Of a DNA stretch of 8,907 nucleotides, positions 1 to 5,201 are shown piece after piece. Under the pieces are notes generated by a model. The model had not been told where the DNA came from and searched no databases. It worked only from the letters and a program-made list of their open reading frames with translations. This stretch comes from JANNHK01 sp034408875 (GTDB lineage: Bacteria; Actinomycetota; Acidimicrobiia; IMCC26256; PALSA-610): NCBI GenBank assembly GCA_034408875.1, contig JAWXCJ010000070.1, positions 1 to 8,907 on the forward strand, in the 5' to 3' direction. The translations under genes and the position numbers were made by a program. The stretch's first letter is position 1. The number at the start of each line of letters is the position of its first letter.

Positions 1-41
1 CCATCCTCACGAGCCCATCCTCATGAGCCAATCCTCATGAG
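1..41. repeat. Imperfect 14-bp tandem repeat at the 3' end of thrB
   Basis: Three imperfect copies of a CCATCCTCATGAG-like unit lie head to tail at 1-13, 14-27 and 28-41. The third covers the thrB stop codon. Read on the minus strand, each unit gives TCATGAGGAT or TCGTGAGGAT. The repeat therefore reproduces stop/start-like TCATGA/TCGTGA strings that could serve as starts for a following gene outside the window. It may extend beyond the left edge. Confidence 0.75.
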
Positions 42-844
42 ATGGTCGCTCCCTCTTCGTCGAGTTTCACGACGAATGCTCGCCCATTGTCCGGGAGCGC
101 ACGGGCGACACGGGCCGCGTCGGCCGGGTCGACGAGCGCGGCGGCCGACGGACCCGAGCCCGAGAGCCAGGCCGCCCACGCGCCCGCCGCGAGTGCCGCG
201 TCCATCGCGGCGCGGGTGTCGGGCGCCCGGGCCAGGCGCCGGTCCTGATGCAGTCGGTCCTCGGTCGCGGTCCGCAGCGCATCGGTGTCGCCCGACGCGA
301 GTGCGGCTACGAGCAACGACGCCCGACCGACGTTGAACACGGCATCCGCGAACGGAATCTGGTCCGGCAATAGGCGCCGGGCGCCGGCCGTGGCCGTTTC
401 GCGTTCGGGGACCCAGACCACCACCGCGAGTTCGCGACCGAGGGGGATACGCACGACCCGCCCGCCCGCGACCGCCACGATGCCGCCGTGGATCGACGCC
501 GCGACGTTGTCGGCATGACCTTCGAGTGTCGTGGCCTCGCGCAGGATCTCGGCCCGTGCCTCCCAGGCGCTGCGCCCGGCCTGCGCGTGCGCCGCGAGCA
601 GCCCGGCGACGCGAGACGCGCCCGAGTACCCGAGCCCGCGCCCGCCGGGGAACTGGGCGCGCACATGGATGGTGCCGGTGCCACCCCCCTGACGGAACGC
701 GCGCACGGCCGGGTGGTTCTCGGACGTTGCCTCGCCCTCGTCGGTGACTTCGAGGTAGCGGGCCAGCGCGAGGGCGACCGCGTCGAACGCTGCGCCGAGG
801 TTGGCCGACGACGCCGGAACTCGGACGAGCCAACCGCGAGTCAC
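35..844 (-). CDS. thrB: Homoserine kinase (GHMP kinase family)
   Basis: This enzyme phosphorylates L-homoserine with ATP to O-phosphohomoserine, the step before threonine synthase, in the cytoplasm. The product is 269 residues. Motif 1 of GHMP kinases is seen at residues 10-21 (PASSANLGAAFD). The glycine-rich phosphate loop is at about 66-77 (PGGRGLGYSGAS), followed by EGHADN at 108-113 and a C-terminal SGSGPSAA motif near 228-235. It is slightly shorter than the usual ~300 residues. I chose the GTG at 844 because it puts VRVPASSANLG at the very N-terminus, as in the family. A GTG at 865 would add seven residues, but neither start has a clear Shine-Dalgarno. The 5' end lies in a direct repeat and the stop lies in a tandem repeat, so both gene ends have been remodelled. 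The next gene in a threonine operon would lie to the left, outside the window. Confidence 0.9.
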   Translation of the reverse strand: MTRGWLVRVPASSANLGAAFDAVALALARYLEVTDEGEATSENHPAVRAFRQGGGTGTIHVRAQFPGGRGLGYSGASRVAGLLAAHAQAGRSAWEARAEILREATTLEGHADNVAASIHGGIVAVAGGRVVRIPLGRELAVVVWVPERETATAGARRLLPDQIPFADAVFNVGRASLLVAALASGDTDALRTATEDRLHQDRRLARAPDTRAAMDAALAAGAWAAWLSGSGPSAAALVDPADAARVARALPDNGRAFVVKLDEEGATIS

Positions 845-890
845 GCTAGAGCCAACACCAGCCACCTAGAGCCAACCGCGAGTCACGCTA
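827..890. repeat. 22-bp perfect direct repeat over the thrB start
   Basis: Identical 22-bp copies occupy 827-848 and 869-890 (start GAGCCAACCGCG, end GTCACGCTA). Between and into them an 11-bp sub-unit, CTAGAGCCAAC, occurs at 846-856 and 866-876. The left copy encodes the first codons of thrB. The right copy repeats those codons upstream in the leader. This looks like a local tandem duplication by slippage; no transposase is nearby. Confidence 0.9.
866..886 (-). other. Six-codon mini-ORF upstream of thrB, copied from its start
   Basis: The right copy of the direct repeat reads GTG ACT CGC GGT TGG CTC TAG on the minus strand, encoding Met-Thr-Arg-Gly-Trp-Leu and stop. These are the same six codons that open thrB. 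It could act as a leader peptide or decoy initiation site. It has only one Thr codon, so it does not resemble a classical thr attenuator. It may be only a by-product of the duplication. Confidence 0.35.
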
Positions 891-922
891 AAGAATGACA
901 CGGCCACGCACTCGCCGCGAGG

Positions 923-928
923 TACGTT
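923..928 (+). promoter_or_regulatory. Putative -10 element (TACGTT) for a leaderless gene
   Basis: TACGTT fits the actinobacterial TANNNT -10 consensus and ends seven bases before the GTG at 936. Transcription would begin at or within a base of the start codon. No Shine-Dalgarno sequence precedes that GTG, which agrees with leaderless translation. I see no good -35 hexamer at 17-19 bp spacing. Confidence 0.45.
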
Positions 929-935
929 TCGACTC

Positions 936-1205
936 GTGCGAGAACAGTGTGCGCGACCCGGGTGCAGTGCCAAGGCAACGGCCACGTTTACGTTCGACGC
1001 GCGGGAGCGGAGGGTCTGGCTCGATCGGCCGCTCGACGGTGCGGCCCGGGCGGGAGAATTGTGCGAACGGCACGTCCGCCTCCTCAGGCCGCCCCTGGGC
1101 TGGCTCGTCTCCGACCGGCGCTCGGCTCCGGCCGACCTGGCGCACGTCCTCGACGCCCACACGCCACTCCTGGCCCGAGCCTTCAGGAGTGCCGGCTCGG
1201 TTTGA
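936..1205 (+). CDS. DUF3499-type small Cys/His protein, copy 1
   Basis: This 89-residue cytoplasmic protein has unknown function. It opens with a CARPGC motif (C5, C10). A second pair, C43 and H46 (ELCERH), follows after a short beta-like stretch with FTFD and VWLD, giving a possible C-x4-C / C-x2-H zinc-ribbon site. A PPLGW motif comes next, and the C-terminus has LDAHTPLLARAF. The CxRxGC...T...LCxxH...GW pattern is that of DUF3499 proteins widespread in actinobacteria; the assignment is from memory of the family. The GTG start is preferred because the Cys motif follows at once and a -10-like element sits just upstream. A paralogue lies 91 bp downstream on the same strand. It diverges from thrB. 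Metal binding is inferred. Confidence 0.72.
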   Translation: MREQCARPGCSAKATATFTFDARERRVWLDRPLDGAARAGELCERHVRLLRPPLGWLVSDRRSAPADLAHVLDAHTPLLARAFRSAGSV

Positions 1206-1279
1206 CCTTCCCTTGGGGTCGTAGGCCAAAATGAAGGCCCACCGGGGGGAGTAGCGGGTCGCTCTCGTGCGGCACGAAC

Positions 1280-1285
1280 AGGAGG
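1280..1285 (+). promoter_or_regulatory. Shine-Dalgarno AGGAGG deciding the start of DUF3499 copy 2
   Basis: A perfect AGGAGG lies 11 bases before the ATG at 1297. It lies inside the extended frame that would start at the GTG at 1267. This favours the ATG as the true start. Confidence 0.6.
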
Positions 1286-1296
1286 CAGCGACAGCG

Positions 1297-1764
1297 ATGA
1301 TCCCCGGGTCGAGTTGGACCCGGCGGTACGGCTCCCCGACTCGCCGCCTTTGCGCGCGAGCCGGCTGTGGTGCCCCTGCCGCCGCGACACTTCGTTTTCA
1401 GCCCACGCGGCGCGCAGCGTGGCTCATCGACCTCGTCGCCTCTTCGCCGCGCACGCGGGGCGATCTGTGCATGAGTCACGCCACCGAAACGCTGCCGCGC
1501 GGATGGGAACTGCACGACAAGCGCCGCGAGTTCGAACTCGACCTCGAACTCGACCTCGAACTCGAACTCGAACTCGTGGTCGAACCCGAACCCGAGCCCG
1601 AACCGGAGCCGGTTCCCGAGCCGGTCGCGGTCGCGGTACCCGTTTCGGTTCCGGCCGCGGCACCGGTCGACGAGTCCGGGTGCGAGCCCGAGGATCTGGC
1701 GAGCATCCTCGACGCGCGCACCCCGCTCCTGCAGCGGGCGTTCGGCAACATCCGGCTCGGCTAG
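1297..1764 (+). CDS. DUF3499-like Cys/His protein, copy 2, with acidic low-complexity insert
   Basis: This 155-residue protein is a paralogue of the preceding gene and its function is unknown. The N-terminal half keeps the Cys/His framework: C19 and C24 (LCARAGC), C58 and H61 (LCMSH), then the PRGW motif at 68-70. The C-terminus keeps LDARTPLLQRAF (139-149), matching LDAHTPLLARAF of copy 1. Between them, residues 78-123 form a very unusual linker: alternating E/D and L (FELDLELDLELELEL), then Glu-Pro repeats, then Val/Pro/Ala-rich sequence. Copy 1 has only a short linker there, so the insert appears to be a lineage expansion. The start is set by AGGAGG at 1280-1285. The stop is 10 bp from the convergent stop of the VOC gene. 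The linker could be an extended spacer or a partner-binding region; nothing visible decides. Confidence 0.7.
   Translation: MIPGSSWTRRYGSPTRRLCARAGCGAPAAATLRFQPTRRAAWLIDLVASSPRTRGDLCMSHATETLPRGWELHDKRREFELDLELDLELELELVVEPEPEPEPEPVPEPVAVAVPVSVPAAAPVDESGCEPEDLASILDARTPLLQRAFGNIRLG
1531..1660. repeat. Degenerate 6-bp coding repeats (GAACTC / GAACCC)
   Basis: Runs of GAACTC, GACCTC, GAACCC and GAGCCC hexamers follow one another, grading into GTCGCG and GTTCCG units. They encode the acidic Leu/Pro linker of DUF3499 copy 2. The six-base period keeps the frame when copies are gained or lost, so the number is expected to vary between strains. Confidence 0.85.
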
Positions 1765-1774
1765 CGGTCCACAG

Positions 1775-2224
1775 CTATCTCTGGCCCTTGGCGTCGAGTC
1801 GTTGGCGGTACGCCATCGGCAATAGTTCGACGAGCTGGCCGTCGGGATCGCGGACGAACACGGCGTTGCCGATGTCGGTTCCGGCGACGACCTCGCCGCC
1901 ATATTCACTGATCCGCGCGAGAACGGCAGGAATGTCGCCGACGCTCAACGAGATGTGCGTGAGGCCGGGTTCGTTCATCGTCCGGGGCCGGAACGGCTGC
2001 ACCTTCCCCTCGGCCGCGAAGTGCAACAGTTCGAGGACGAGTCCGTCGCGCACGAGGTACGACGCAGTGAACCCGAGCGGCGCCGTGAGGCCCATCAACG
2101 GTGCCGAGAGATCGTCGGGTGGGTTCAGCTCCCGCTCGAGCGTGAACCCGAGCAACTCGCAGTAGAACCGCTTCGACCGTTCGAGGTCCGTCACGCACTG
2201 CCCAAGATGATTAAACGCGCTCAC
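1775..2224 (-). CDS. VOC-superfamily (glyoxalase/dioxygenase-like) protein
   Basis: A 149-residue single-unit vicinal oxygen chelate protein with two beta-alpha-beta-beta-beta modules. The four positions that usually bind metal look intact: H6 (FNHLG), E65 (LVLEL), H90 (LTHISL) and E133 (GQLVELLP), with the DPDG turn before the last. Module 1 contains the typical SKRFYCELLGF helix. Substrate cannot be told: lyase, dioxygenase, epimerase or resistance roles all occur on this fold. The start is the GTG at 2224, which overlaps the TGA of the upstream MBL-Rieske gene as GTGA (2221-2224). The two are therefore very probably one operon with coupled translation, acting in one pathway. A longer frame reaching 2551 is only the antisense-free shadow of the upstream gene. 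Confidence 0.85.
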   Translation of the reverse strand: MSAFNHLGQCVTDLERSKRFYCELLGFTLERELNPPDDLSAPLMGLTAPLGFTASYLVRDGLVLELLHFAAEGKVQPFRPRTMNEPGLTHISLSVGDIPAVLARISEYGGEVVAGTDIGNAVFVRDPDGQLVELLPMAYRQRLDAKGQR

Positions 2225-3774
2225 GTCCCGTTCCGATCTTCCGTGCTGCGTTCGCACCGGAGGTGGCGGTCGTCGCTCGTGAGGCAACGGCCGGTCTCGA
2301 GGTCGAACTGCCAGTGGTGCAGCGAACACGTGAGCACACCGGCTTCGATATCGCCAAAGCGGGTCAGGTCGGCTTGGCGGTGCGGGCACCACCGCTCGAT
2401 CCGCCACCCGTCGCGCTCGAAGAACTCGTCGGCCTTGCGGCCCTGCCGGTAGCACTGCTCGACGTACGCGATGCGCTCCGGCGAGAGCGCCTTGAAGAAG
2501 GTCATCACGTATTCGTTGAACGGTCCGGGCCGGTGGGCGCGGAAGCGGCACGACAGGAACAGTGAGTTCACCCAGTCTTCGGTGTGTTCGCCGACGAGCG
2601 TGGTGAGCAACACGCGGTCGACGTCGGCCTTGTACACGAAGGGCTCACCCCGCCACGGGCGCACTTCGCTCTCGACGAAGTCGACGGCGATCGCGTCGTC
2701 GGCACCCGGGTCGAGCACGACAAGCCCGGCGACACCGGCCGACGTGATCGGTGCGTTGGCGAGCAACGGTTCGAACCACTGTGCGAGTTCCGCCACGAGG
2801 TCGATCGGCGCGCGCGCCCGACTCCAACGGTCGTGCTCGTCGTCGATCCACGCGCTCCAGTCGGCGCGGTACTCGCGCAGATACGCCGCCTTGTCGGTGA
2901 ACGGCCGCATCACCTCGGCGTCGCCCGCCGGATGCGTGACCCGGCACACATCGGGTTCGAGTTCGATCACCGAACCGGGAACGATGAGCCGGGCGGTGTC
3001 GATGCCCGCGGCGCGCAACTCGTCGAGGAACACCGACTGGTCGGGGAAGATGTTCGCCGGGTCACCGGTCAGGTCGTTCAACGCGAACAGGTCGGCGTCG
3101 AGGAAACAGGGGGGTCCGGCGGCGGGGAACACGTTGGCCGCCTTGACCCACTCGATGTACTGGCGAGAACGCGCCATCTGGTTCACGCGCTTCTCGCGCG
3201 CGAGGCGGTCACGCTCTTCCGGTGCGAAGTCGTAGACGATCGGATACCAGATCGCACCCGAGAACTGCACGATGTGCGCGTCGTACGGCCCGTACTGCTG
3301 GAGCACACCCGGGTCGCCGGGGCGGGCGTCGTTCTGGTTCAGCACGCGGGCAGACGCGTCGGCGATGACGATCGCGGAGTCGCCCAGTGGCCCGTCGGCC
3401 GGCGCCGACATCGCGAGGATCGTGACGTCGAGCCCGTCGAGGTCGAGCGGCACACCGTCGCGCGTCTCGACGAAGTGCCGGAACCCGCACGCTTCGAGCG
3501 CCTGGCGCAGGAACGGCGCGGGGAAGTCCGGGAGCAACACCCGCGCCCTCTTGTCGACGAACCGGGTCAGGAACGCCGGGTCGAAGTGGTCGCGGTGCAG
3601 GTGCGAGACGTAGAGATAGTCCGGCGCCGAGAAGGGGGCAACGTCGAGCGTGTCGTTGCGGGGAAACGGGAACCACGACCCGAAGTAGGCAGGATTGAAC
3701 CAAGGGTCGCACAGCACCGATCCGCCGTCGGTCTCGACGAAGAATCCGACGTGACCGAGGAACGTCATGCGCAC
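2221..3774 (-). CDS. MBL-fold hydrolase fused to a C-terminal Rieske [2Fe-2S] domain
   Basis: A 517-residue cytoplasmic protein. The N-terminal half is a metallo-beta-lactamase fold of the UlaG/NAPE-PLD type: FLGHVGFF strand, CDPWF, then the metal motif H58-x-H60-x-D62-H63 in SHLHRDHFDP. Mid-protein segments include FSGAIWYPIVYDF and VFPAAGPPCFLD. The C-terminal ~60 residues are a Rieske domain with a full cluster motif, C463-x-H465-x17-C483-x2-H486 (CPH...CSLHH). The same two domains make up CMP-N-acetylneuraminate monooxygenase, but there the Rieske domain is N-terminal. A related oxygenase or redox-gated hydrolase is my inference. I start at GTG 3774 (or ATG 3768), where the MBL fold begins. 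The frame stays open to 3927, but that Pro/Arg-rich extension looks non-coding. No clear Shine-Dalgarno is present. Its stop overlaps the VOC gene start. Confidence 0.85.
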   Translation of the reverse strand: MRMTFLGHVGFFVETDGGSVLCDPWFNPAYFGSWFPFPRNDTLDVAPFSAPDYLYVSHLHRDHFDPAFLTRFVDKRARVLLPDFPAPFLRQALEACGFRHFVETRDGVPLDLDGLDVTILAMSAPADGPLGDSAIVIADASARVLNQNDARPGDPGVLQQYGPYDAHIVQFSGAIWYPIVYDFAPEERDRLAREKRVNQMARSRQYIEWVKAANVFPAAGPPCFLDADLFALNDLTGDPANIFPDQSVFLDELRAAGIDTARLIVPGSVIELEPDVCRVTHPAGDAEVMRPFTDKAAYLREYRADWSAWIDDEHDRWSRARAPIDLVAELAQWFEPLLANAPITSAGVAGLVVLDPGADDAIAVDFVESEVRPWRGEPFVYKADVDRVLLTTLVGEHTEDWVNSLFLSCRFRAHRPGPFNEYVMTFFKALSPERIAYVEQCYRQGRKADEFFERDGWRIERWCPHRQADLTRFGDIEAGVLTCSLHHWQFDLETGRCLTSDDRHLRCERSTEDRNGT

Positions 3775-4144
3775 CGGAGCATTCTCGCGGACCCGAGAGG
3801 GATTTCCCGTCCGCAGGTCGCGCTTTCCGGACCACGGGTTCGGGCCGGGGTCGGGCTCCTCACCCGCGCCGGGTGGGCGTGCCGATGATCCGGGTGCCAT
3901 CGACCGGGGGCGTCGACACCACAGCATTCACAGCTGCGTGCACCAACCTCACGATCTGGTCCCGTAGCGCGGTCAATCGCGCGTGCGCGGACGCGCTCCG
4001 CGTCAGCGCATCACCATGGCTCCCTTGCCGCAGTCATCCGGGCCTGCCGCGAGAGGAACCGTGGCTGCGTTCGCACGCGCGACCCGGCGCAGCGGCGTAC
4101 GATGCGCGCGAGCGAGGACTGGCCCCCAACGCGGTCCTCTCATC

Positions 4145-4175
4145 GAGCCCCGCCGGACCCCACCCGGCGGGGCTC
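4145..4175. terminator. Perfect 12-bp GC-rich hairpin, possible terminator
   Basis: GAGCCCCGCCGG (4145-4156) and its exact complement CCGGCGGGGCTC (4164-4175) flank a 7-base loop. There is no T-run on either side, as is common for actinobacterial terminators. No confident gene ends next to it on either strand, so what it terminates is unclear. Confidence 0.5.
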
Positions 4176-4288
4176 ACCTAATTCCCCGACATCATTCCTA
4201 TCGACACCACACTCGCCGAGTACGACGAGGCAACGGCCGAGGGCGGGTTGCTCACCGGAGCGGCTGCGTAAGGCGCACAGCTCCGGCA

Positions 4289-4330
4289 CGCAATATGGCC
4301 CGCGCCTTCGTTGGCACGGGCCATATTGCG
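4289..4330 (-). terminator. Long perfect hairpin downstream of the lipoprotein gene
   Basis: A 14-bp perfect inverted repeat pairs 4289-4302 (CGCAATATGGCCCG) with 4317-4330. Three more pairs (GCC/GGC) form inside after one mismatch, leaving a TTCGTT loop. It begins about 30 bases after the stop of the minus-strand lipoprotein gene, the position expected for its terminator. No T-tract follows on either strand. Confidence 0.65.
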
Positions 4331-4360
4331 AACTGTCGAGAAACGTGACGGGCTACGTCG

Positions 4361-4609
4361 CTAGAAGGCGCAGTCGGTCGTGATGGTCATGAGTGCTTCT
4401 TCGTCCTCGTCGGAGAGGTCGTCGGTCGAGTTGAGCTTGTCGATCCCGAACTCGTCCTCGACACCGTCGACGATGCACGTCGCGGCCTCTTCGCTCAGGC
4501 CCGTTTCGACGAGGTCGTCGATCGCTTCGTCGCGGTTGTAGCTCTCGCCACCGCAGGCGCTCAAGGTGAGCGCGACTACGGCCGCACACGCGATGGCCGT
4601 CTTCTTCAC
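4361..4609 (-). CDS. Small secreted lipoprotein, function unknown
   Basis: An 82-residue precursor. Residues 1-19 form a lipoprotein signal peptide: Lys2-Lys3, a hydrophobic stretch, and the lipobox LSAC with lipidated C19. The mature part is about 63 residues and highly acidic (many D/E, few basic). It has two further cysteines, C45 in AATCIVDGV and C80 near the end (TDCAF), which could form a disulfide outside the membrane. The DEAIDDLVETGLSEEAATCIVDGV stretch is helical and resembles small lipoproteins seen in other actinobacteria; I know no function for them. The GTG start at 4609 has GGAGG at 4614-4618 four bases upstream. It lies 74 bp downstream of soxR on the same strand, with a strong hairpin after its stop. 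Cotranscription with soxR is possible but a weak hairpin separates them. Confidence 0.8.
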   Translation of the reverse strand: MKKTAIACAAVVALTLSACGGESYNRDEAIDDLVETGLSEEAATCIVDGVEDEFGIDKLNSTDDLSDEDEEALMTITTDCAF

Positions 4610-4648
4610 GTTTCCTCCAAAGCCGATATTCCCGCCTGCGCTAGCAAT

Positions 4649-4668
4649 CGTCCGGCCGGGACCGGACG
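4649..4668 (-). terminator. Weak hairpin between soxR and the lipoprotein gene
   Basis: CGTCCGG (4649-4655) and CCGGACG (4662-4668) can pair around a 6-base loop, starting 15 bases after the soxR stop. The stem is only 7 bp with no T-run. It could end or attenuate soxR transcripts, or be chance in GC-rich DNA. Confidence 0.35.
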
Positions 4669-4683
4669 TGAGCGGAACGGGTA

Positions 4684-5139
4684 TCAGCGCAGCTCGGAGG
4701 GGCCGTCACCCAGGAGGTAGCGGGGCCCCGTTCCGAGTACCGCGGCGCGATCCTCGGGGTTGTAGAGCGCGCAGGCGCGCAGCGAGAGGCACCCGCAGCC
4801 GATGCAGTCGGACAGCTTGTCGCGCAACCGTTCGAGGTTCGCGATCTGTTCGTCGAGCCGGGGTCGCCAGGCTCTCGACACGTGCGCCCAGTCCGTCTTC
4901 GTCGGCGTTCGCGATTGCGGCAGCGACGCGAGCGCGTCGCGAATCTCGTCGAGGCTGAGGCCGACCGTCTGCGCGACCCGCACGAACGCGACTCGGCGCA
5001 GGATTTCGCGGTGATAGCGGCGCTGCCCACCTTCGGAGCGCGAGGAATCGAGCAGGCCCTCACGCTCGTAGAACCGCAACGCCGAGGTCGCCATGCCGGT
5101 GCGGCGGGCCACGTCTCCGATGGAGAGCCATGCGTCCAC
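4684..5139 (-). CDS. soxR: Redox-sensing MerR-family regulator SoxR
   Basis: A 151-residue cytoplasmic dimeric transcription factor whose oxidised [2Fe-2S] cluster switches on a target promoter by untwisting the DNA. The N-terminal winged helix is typical of MerR proteins: LSIGDVARRTGMATSALRFY at 5-24, then EREGLL and the wing GGQRRYHRE (37-45). A dimerisation helix spans about 85-110. The cluster motif C112-x2-C115-x-C117-x5-C123 (CIGCGCLSLRAC), followed by ALYNP, is the SoxR signature and is complete. The GTG start at 5139 has AAGGAGG (minus strand, 5151-5145) five bases upstream. It diverges from the 5202 gene, with a SoxR-type promoter in the 62-bp gap. In actinobacteria SoxR usually answers redox-cycling compounds rather than superoxide stress generally, and its targets are typically neighbouring genes. 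Confidence 0.95.
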   Translation of the reverse strand: MDAWLSIGDVARRTGMATSALRFYEREGLLDSSRSEGGQRRYHREILRRVAFVRVAQTVGLSLDEIRDALASLPQSRTPTKTDWAHVSRAWRPRLDEQIANLERLRDKLSDCIGCGCLSLRACALYNPEDRAAVLGTGPRYLLGDGPSELR

Positions 5140-5144
5140 GCGAA

Positions 5145-5151
5145 CCTCCTT
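5145..5151 (-). promoter_or_regulatory. Strong Shine-Dalgarno of soxR
   Basis: Minus-strand AAGGAGG lies five bases before the soxR GTG. It fixes the start and contrasts with the leaderless divergent gene. Confidence 0.75.
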
Positions 5152-5164
5152 GCCGAAGAGGGTC

Positions 5165-5195
5165 TTGACCTGAAGTTGACTTTAACTTGTACCTT
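5165..5195 (+). promoter_or_regulatory. SoxR-type promoter and operator driving the 5202 gene
   Basis: The -35 is TTGACC (5165-5170) and the -10 is TACCTT (5190-5195). The spacer is 19 bp, the overlong spacing that MerR/SoxR activators correct. Centred exactly in the spacer is the dyad AAGTT-N6-AACTT (5173-5188), close to the AAGTT/AACTT core of known SoxR boxes. The -10 ends six bases before the ATG at 5202, so the mRNA should start at the ATG and be leaderless. The operator also lies upstream of divergent soxR and may autoregulate it. Confidence 0.85.
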
Positions 5196-5201
5196 GCCTC
5201 C

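Larger units (their letters stand above)
3775..4360. other. Gene-poor interval with hairpins and coding scraps
   Basis: No confident gene lies in these 586 bases. I see two perfect inverted repeats (listed separately). There is also a minus-strand open frame ending at 3860 whose last 38 codons from TTG 3976 look protein-like, for example ALRDQIVRLVHAAVNAVV. A plus-strand in-frame scrap at 4182-4271 reads like a protein C-terminus (IPIDTTLAEYDEATAEGG) but has no ATG/GTG/TTG start. The promoter for the MBL-Rieske operon should lie at the left end of this interval, but I cannot point to convincing -35/-10 boxes. The interval may be eroded former coding sequence. Confidence 0.4.

Noticed and set aside
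21..833. 270-codon minus-strand frame opposite-phase to thrB
   Set aside because: Arg/Gly/Pro-rich shadow of thrB, which has all the GHMP motifs in the other frame.
827..890. Direct repeat as an attachment site or transposon target duplication
   Set aside because: No integrase or transposase lies between or next to the copies; the 42-bp offset and nested 11-bp unit fit slippage duplication better.
1202..1232. Possible promoter TTGACC upstream of DUF3499 copy 2
   Set aside because: No TANNNT at an acceptable distance; the gene may be cotranscribed with copy 1.
1183..1908. Minus-strand ORF of 241 codons opposite DUF3499 copy 2
   Set aside because: It mirrors the hexamer repeats of the real gene and crosses gene boundaries; no domain is visible.
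3775..3927. N-terminal extension of the MBL-Rieske frame up to 3927
   Set aside because: The added sequence is Pro/Arg/Ser-rich and unlike a protein domain; the MBL fold begins exactly at the GTG 3774/ATG 3768, and no ribosome site supports the upstream ATG.
4003..4143. 46-codon minus-strand ORF from an ATG beside the hairpin
   Set aside because: Very basic, no Shine-Dalgarno, no family resemblance; compatible with chance in GC-rich DNA.
3873..4181. 102-codon plus-strand ORF across the gene-poor interval
   Set aside because: It runs through the 12-bp hairpin, has no ribosome site, and its residues (many Pro, Ser, Arg, Trp, Cys) look random.
4182..4271. Plus-strand scrap reading like a protein C-terminus (IPIDTTLAEYDEATAEGG)
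   Set aside because: It is bounded by a stop at 4179 and has no ATG, GTG or TTG start. It may be a gene remnant but is too short to name.
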